64,000 bases of DNA from an uncultured bacterium (GTDB taxonomy: Bacteria; Actinomycetota; Coriobacteriia; Coriobacteriales; Coriobacteriaceae), in NCBI GenBank assembly GCA_905215385.1, contig CAJMPY010000015.1, positions 1-64,000 of the forward strand. The letters run 5' to 3'. The notes beneath the pieces were generated by a model that was given only the letters and a program-made list of their open reading frames with translations, made no database searches and was not told the origin of the DNA. Shown here one piece after another: positions 59,543 to 64,000 of this stretch (position 1 is the stretch's first letter; every line of letters begins with the position of its first letter). The translations under genes were made by a program, and so were the position numbers.

Positions 59543-62500
59543 ATGAACCTGAAGAGCTTTGATAACCAAAACGAGCTGCTTAAAGATGGTCTTATTGAAG
59601 CAATCAATAACGGTGACCGTATTTCGGTTGCCGCGGCACTGTTCTCGATTTATGGATATGGCGAGCTCAAGAAGCAGCTGGAGTCTTGCGATTCCTTTCG
59701 ATTTATCTATACGGAGCCGACGTTCTTATCCGTCAAGGCCCAAAAGGAGCAGCGTGAATACTACATCCCGCGCATGGGCCGCGAGAGCAGCATCGGCGGC
59801 ACGGACCTCGAGATCAAGCTCAAAAACGAACTCAGGCAGAAGGCCGTCGCTCGCGAATGTGCCGAGTGGATCAGGCAGAAGGCAGAGTTTCGCTCATACC
59901 GGGACGCCAATCGCGCGGCCGGTGGCTATCTCGTCGTTGACAGTGCCGAGCCTGCGGCGTTCCAGCCTATCGAGGGCCTGACGACGTCCGCCCTGGGCAC
60001 AACGCCCAGCAAGCAGCTCACCATGACTATGGGTATCCCGGGGGACATGGCGCGCCAGTACCTGTGCCAGTTCAATGCCGCCTGGGATTCGGGCGAGCTT
60101 GAGGACGTTACCCAAGCGGTAATCGACTCCATCTCCACAATGTATCGCGAGAACCCGCCCGAGCTGGTCTACTACGCAGCGCTCTACCGTATCTTCAGTG
60201 AGTTCCTCGAGGACGTCTCGGTGGATGACCTTGCAAAAGAGGGGACCGGCTTCAAGGAGAGCAAAGTCTGGAACCTGCTCTACGATTTCCAGCAGGACGC
60301 AGCGCTTGCCATTATCAACAAGCTCCAGACCTACAACGGCTGCATCCTCGCAGACAGCGTCGGCTTGGGCAAGACGTTCACTGCCCTCGCGGTCATTAAG
60401 TACTATGAGCTGCTCAACCGCAACGTGCTCGTGCTCTGCCCCAAGCGCCTTTCCGACAACTGGCTCACATACAAAAAGAACTACGTCAACAACCCCATCG
60501 CCGCCGATCGCCTGCGCTACGACGTGCTCTACCACACCGATCTGTCCCGTGACAAGGGACTGACGGTCGAGGGCAACGACCTCGAGAAGTTCAACTGGGG
60601 CGCCTACGATCTCGTCGTCATCGACGAGTCCCATAACTTCCGCAACGGTGCAGACACCTCGTCCAAGGTCGAGGACGAGACGCAGGGCAATCGCTTTGAG
60701 AGGCTCCTCAACAAGGTCATCAAGGACGGAGTCGAGACGAAGGTCTTGATGCTTTCGGCCACTCCCGTCAACAACAGGTTCCGCGATCTGCACAACCAGC
60801 TCAAGCTCGCCTATCAGGGCGATTCTGATGCGTGGTCGAAGAAGCTCGGACTCGACAAGCCGGTCGATCAGGTATTCCGCGATGCGCAGGGGGCGTTTCG
60901 CGACTGGTCCGAGCTGCCCGCGGCCGATAGGACCACGACGGCGCTGACGGATCGGCTCGACTTCAACTTCTTCCAGATTCTCGACCGCGTTACCGTCGCG
61001 CGCTCGCGCAGACATGTGCAGCGCTACTACGATGTATCCGCGATCGGCCCGTTCCCCAAGAGGCTTAAGCCGGTATCGTTGCGGCCGAGTCTGGCCACCT
61101 CGGACGAGGCGGGCACCTACTCGCAGATAGCCGACACACTCGCCTCGCTCACGCTCGCGGTCTACCTGCCCACGGTCTATCTCCATCCCAGCGCGGCGCC
61201 CAAGTACGCCGATGAGCATGGTCGCCCTCCCACCAGCGGCCGCGAGCAGGGAATGGTCAAGCTCATGTCCTCCATTCTGCTCAAGCGCCTGGAGAGCTCC
61301 GTCTACGCCTTTGAGATCACGCTGGGCAAGATCATCGAGGTCATTAGGCACAATCTAAAGGTTATTGAGGGCTATCGCGCCGGCGCGTCCGGCGCGTCGG
61401 TCGAGGGCGTCGAGACCTTTGAGTATGAGGAGGGGGACACCGACTTCACGGTCGGCACCAAGAGCAGGTTCTCGCTCGAGGACATGGACTGGATCAGCTG
61501 GGAGCGCGATATGCTCAAGGACCTCGAGGCGCTCGAGGACATCCGCCAGCTCATCGTTCCCATCGATGCCGAGCATGACGCGAAACTGGCCGAGCTCAGG
61601 CGCGTTATTGCGGACAAGGTCGAGAACCCCATAAACCCGGGCAACAAGAAGCTGCTGATCTTTACGGCGTTCGCGGACACGGCGGATTACCTCTACGAGA
61701 ACATCGGCGCCTATGTCGAGGATCGCTACGGGCTCGAGGTGGCGGAGGTCGCCGGCGGCTCGCAGAGCGCCCGCTGCTCGGTCGAGGGCGTCCGCAACGA
61801 CATGAACGAAGTCATCACCTGCTTCAGTCCCGTGTCGAAGGACCGCGACGTCGCGTATCCGAGGCTCAAGGGCAAGGACATCGACGTGCTCATCGCGACC
61901 GACTGCATCTCCGAGGGCCAGAACCTGCAGGACTGCGACTGCGTCATCAACTACGACATCCACTGGAACCCGGTGCGCATCGTGCAGCGCTTTGGCCGTG
62001 TCGACCGCATCGGCTCCAAGAACGCCTGCATCCAGCTCATCAACTTCTGGCCCGATGTTGAGCTCGACGAGTACATCAACCTCAAGGCGCGCGTGGAGAA
62101 CAAGATGCATGCGTTGGTTATGGCGTCGACGGGCGACGACGACTACATCAACGAGGACGAGAAGGGCGACCTGGAATACCGTCGCCAGCAGCTCGAGCGC
62201 ATGAAGGACGAGGTCGTCGACCTTGAGGACGCGCAGAGTGGTATCTCCATCACCGACCTCGGCCTCAACGACTTCCGTATGGACTTGGTCGAGTACCGGA
62301 AGGAGCATCCCGATATCGAAAACGTCCCATACGGCATCGAGGCGGTCGCCGCCGGCGAAGAGCCGGGCACGATATTTGTGCTGCGCAACGCGAACGGCAA
62401 CATCGATCGCCTTTCCGGCAATCCCATCCACCCCTTCTACCTGGTGTACGTTGGCGAGGATGGGTCGATTCTGCATGGCTACGCCACGCCCAAGGACATC

Positions 62501-62770
62501 CTGGACGAGATGAGGCGAATCTGCCGAGGCGTCAAGGAGCCGGTCGAAGACCTGTGCCGTGCCTACAATGCCCAGACCGAAGACGGGCGCGACATGGCCG
62601 CCCAAACAGATCTGCTGGCAAGTGCGATCGGCTCCATCGTCGAGGGCAAAAACGAGTCCGATATCGACAGCTTTTTCAGCGGCGGGACGACCGGCTTTTT
62701 GGAAAACGACATCGAGGGTATCGACGACTTTGAGCTGGTGTGCTTCCTGGTGGTGAAAAAACCATGCTAG
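59543..62770 (+). CDS. SNF2-family helicase of a defence/R-M locus
   Basis: 1075 aa from ATG 59543 (GAAAGG 6 nt upstream); ATG 59486 would add 19 residues. SF2/SNF2 motifs: Walker A DSVGLGKTFTAL (Lys277), motif II VVIDESHNFRN (DESH 361-364), motif III LMLSATPVNN, motif V LIATDCISEGQNLQDCDCVI, motif VI QRFGRVDRIGS (815-825). A 230-residue N-terminal region without a recognised nuclease motif precedes it; a long insert lies between the RecA domains. Proteins of this type translocate on DNA in restriction-related systems. It overlaps the DUF4391 gene by 7 nt. Confidence 0.88.
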   Translation: MNLKSFDNQNELLKDGLIEAINNGDRISVAAALFSIYGYGELKKQLESCDSFRFIYTEPTFLSVKAQKEQREYYIPRMGRESSIGGTDLEIKLKNELRQKAVARECAEWIRQKAEFRSYRDANRAAGGYLVVDSAEPAAFQPIEGLTTSALGTTPSKQLTMTMGIPGDMARQYLCQFNAAWDSGELEDVTQAVIDSISTMYRENPPELVYYAALYRIFSEFLEDVSVDDLAKEGTGFKESKVWNLLYDFQQDAALAIINKLQTYNGCILADSVGLGKTFTALAVIKYYELLNRNVLVLCPKRLSDNWLTYKKNYVNNPIAADRLRYDVLYHTDLSRDKGLTVEGNDLEKFNWGAYDLVVIDESHNFRNGADTSSKVEDETQGNRFERLLNKVIKDGVETKVLMLSATPVNNRFRDLHNQLKLAYQGDSDAWSKKLGLDKPVDQVFRDAQGAFRDWSELPAADRTTTALTDRLDFNFFQILDRVTVARSRRHVQRYYDVSAIGPFPKRLKPVSLRPSLATSDEAGTYSQIADTLASLTLAVYLPTVYLHPSAAPKYADEHGRPPTSGREQGMVKLMSSILLKRLESSVYAFEITLGKIIEVIRHNLKVIEGYRAGASGASVEGVETFEYEEGDTDFTVGTKSRFSLEDMDWISWERDMLKDLEALEDIRQLIVPIDAEHDAKLAELRRVIADKVENPINPGNKKLLIFTAFADTADYLYENIGAYVEDRYGLEVAEVAGGSQSARCSVEGVRNDMNEVITCFSPVSKDRDVAYPRLKGKDIDVLIATDCISEGQNLQDCDCVINYDIHWNPVRIVQRFGRVDRIGSKNACIQLINFWPDVELDEYINLKARVENKMHALVMASTGDDDYINEDEKGDLEYRRQQLERMKDEVVDLEDAQSGISITDLGLNDFRMDLVEYRKEHPDIENVPYGIEAVAAGEEPGTIFVLRNANGNIDRLSGNPIHPFYLVYVGEDGSILHGYATPKDILDEMRRICRGVKEPVEDLCRAYNAQTEDGRDMAAQTDLLASAIGSIVEGKNESDIDSFFSGGTTGFLENDIEGIDDFELVCFLVVKKPC

Positions 62771-63360
62771 GACTTCCGGCAACAACCGAGGTGGGCAGGC
62801 GTCTGCCCAAAGAGGCCTTCTACCGCCACATGGACGTCGATGCCGCCACCCGGCGCGACCTTACGGGCGGCGTGGCGGCGATTGTCGTCGCAAACTCCAT
62901 CAAACCGGCAACGACCAATATCGCCGACGGCAAGGCGGTGCACGAGATACTCGTGCTAAGGATCGATCCCAAAGGCGAGCGGGTGCCCGAGCGCGCCGTG
63001 CGCCTGGTGAGCAACGCGACGCCCAACAAGGCAGTGATTGTCGACAGCGGATCCGGCGATATCGCGATTTGCGAGGAGGGCCGTCTGCTGGAGACACGGG
63101 ATATCGAGCGTCTTGCCTTGAACGGTTTCGACCTCGACATGGTGTGGGATTCCATGCTCGCTCAAGTCGCTTTGGGAGAATTCGATGGTCACGACGTCTG
63201 GGCGAGAATTGATCGCCGTGAGAAAATAGACGGGCTGCGCGCTGAGGTCTTCGCGCTCGATACCAAGGTCCGCAGAGAACGTCAAATAGCTCGAAAGAAC
63301 GAGCTGTTTGCACAGATGAAACGGAAACAGGCCGAGCTTAGACGGCTTGAGGAGGAGTAG
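62764..63360 (+). CDS. DUF4391-domain protein
   Basis: 198 aa from ATG 62764, overlapping the helicase stop; GTG 62740 is an alternative. The family's N-terminal form is LGLPATTEVGRRLPKEAFYRHM, then a compact alpha/beta part (ERAVRLVSNATPNKAVIVDS) and a basic C-terminal coiled coil (KVRRERQIARKNELFAQMKR). DUF4391 proteins occur next to helicase and type III methyltransferase genes; their role is unknown. No catalytic motif is evident. Six bases separate it from the methyltransferase gene. Confidence 0.82.
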   Translation: MLGLPATTEVGRRLPKEAFYRHMDVDAATRRDLTGGVAAIVVANSIKPATTNIADGKAVHEILVLRIDPKGERVPERAVRLVSNATPNKAVIVDSGSGDIAICEEGRLLETRDIERLALNGFDLDMVWDSMLAQVALGEFDGHDVWARIDRREKIDGLRAEVFALDTKVRRERQIARKNELFAQMKRKQAELRRLEEE

Positions 63361-63365
63361 CAGTC

Positions 63366-64000
63366 ATGGATAAGATCAGTCAGGAGACTCCCGACCTCAC
63401 GCAGGAGAACATCGCCAAGATCGCTGCGCTCTTCCCCGATGCGGTGACCGAAGCTATGGACGCAGACGGCAAGGTCACGCTTGCCGTCGATTTCGATGCC
63501 CTGCGCGATGACCTCTCCGGCGAGGTCGTTGACGGTCCGCGGGAACGCTACCAGTTCACCTGGCCCGGCAAGCGCGAGGCCAAGCTCGAAGCGCGCCGCC
63601 CCATCAAGAAGACCATGCGCCCCTGCCCCGAGAAGTCCAAGGACTGGGACACCACCGAGAACCTCTACATCGAGGGTGACAACCTCGAGGCCCTCAAGAT
63701 CATGCGCGAGACCTACGCCGGCAAGGTGAAGCTGATCTACATCGACCCACCCTACAACACGGGCCACGACTTCGTCTACGACGACGACTTCTCCAAGACA
63801 CGCGCGGAATACGATGCCGAGAGCGGCGAGTACGACGAGGAGGGCGGCCGCCTGGTGGCCAACCCTGAGTCAAACGGCCGCTTCCACTCCGACTGGTGCT
63901 CAATGATGTACCCCAGGTTGATGCTGGCCAGGGACCTGCTGAGCGATGATGGCGCGATCTTCATCTCGATTGATGACAACGAGGAGCAAAATCTGCTTAA
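63366..64000 (+). CDS. Type III-like adenine DNA methyltransferase (Mod), 3' end outside the window
   Basis: The first 211 codons are present; the frame is open to the last base. Motif IV appears as KLIYIDPPYNTG (Asp127-Pro-Pro-Tyr130), the hallmark of beta-class N6-adenine methyltransferases, preceded by NLYIEGDNLEALKIMRETY and followed by FHSDWCSMMYPRLMLARDLL and FISIDDNE, all typical of type III Mod subunits and similar stand-alone enzymes. The FxGxG SAM motif should lie beyond the window. A restriction subunit (Res) would be expected downstream. Confidence 0.92.
   Translation, partial: MDKISQETPDLTQENIAKIAALFPDAVTEAMDADGKVTLAVDFDALRDDLSGEVVDGPRERYQFTWPGKREAKLEARRPIKKTMRPCPEKSKDWDTTENLYIEGDNLEALKIMRETYAGKVKLIYIDPPYNTGHDFVYDDDFSKTRAEYDAESGEYDEEGGRLVANPESNGRFHSDWCSMMYPRLMLARDLLSDDGAIFISIDDNEEQNLL

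Overview
The window looks like a chromosome segment of a gut actinobacterium of the class Coriobacteriia, most likely Collinsella or a close relative. The clues are the GC-rich coding sequence, the gene set (Veg-like protein, LysRS carrying a C-terminal tRNA-binding domain, Asp23/AmaP/DUF2273 trio, DisA next to IspD-IspF-CysS), and many intergenic hairpins with a GGGACAGG-type loop. This assignment is inference from gene content. No rRNA, IS transposase, integrase or CRISPR array is visible.

Layout. 1-930: AT-richer accessory patch (membrane protein, divergent XRE regulator). 1.0-5.3 kb: dCMP deaminase, NifU-type Fe-S protein, Lgt, large multi-pass membrane protein. 5.4-9.1 kb: YebC, the AmaP/DUF2273/Asp23 envelope-stress operon and a YitT transporter-like protein. 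9.2-11.9 kb: three small zinc-ribbon/membrane proteins (DUF4013-like, DUF4234, DUF2752). 12-15.2 kb: two divergent amidohydrolases. 15.2-16.1 kb: a gene-free stretch with two large inverted repeats, directly before groES-groEL. 18.4-19.7 kb: accessory pair of unknown function. 19.9-24.3 kb: FMN riboswitch, RibU, fused ECF ATPases, EcfT and two FMN-binding oxidase-like proteins. 24.5-29.4 kb: argC-J-B-D behind an ARG-box-like site. 29.4-30.3 kb: an inverted-repeat segment and a tandem array derived from the 3' end of the adjacent tRNA-Val. 30.5-42.5 kb: housekeeping genes (asnB, murE, HAD phosphatase, murI, rph, rdgB, dtd, veg, ispE, tRNA-Pro, tatA, greA, lysS). 42.9-49.2 kb: ThrE-type exporter, clpC, pepD. 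49.3-51.1 kb: hipBA with a three-site operator. 51.1-51.9 kb: mntP under a yybP-ykoY (Mn2+) riboswitch. 52-57.5 kb: disA-ispD-ispF-cysS-rlmB-NYN. 57.5-59 kb: a one-gene HTH-HipA-like kinase with its own inverted-repeat operator, then tRNA-Thr. 59.2 kb to the end: start of a defence locus (SNF2 helicase, DUF4391, type III-like DNA methyltransferase) that runs off the window.

The parts most worth following up are the defence locus with its duplicated 81-bp leader, the two HipA systems with repeated operators, the nested 39-bp inverted repeat before groES, the tRNA-Val-derived tandem array, the GGGACAGG hairpin family placed right after stop codons, and an unassigned multi-helix leader before rlmB.
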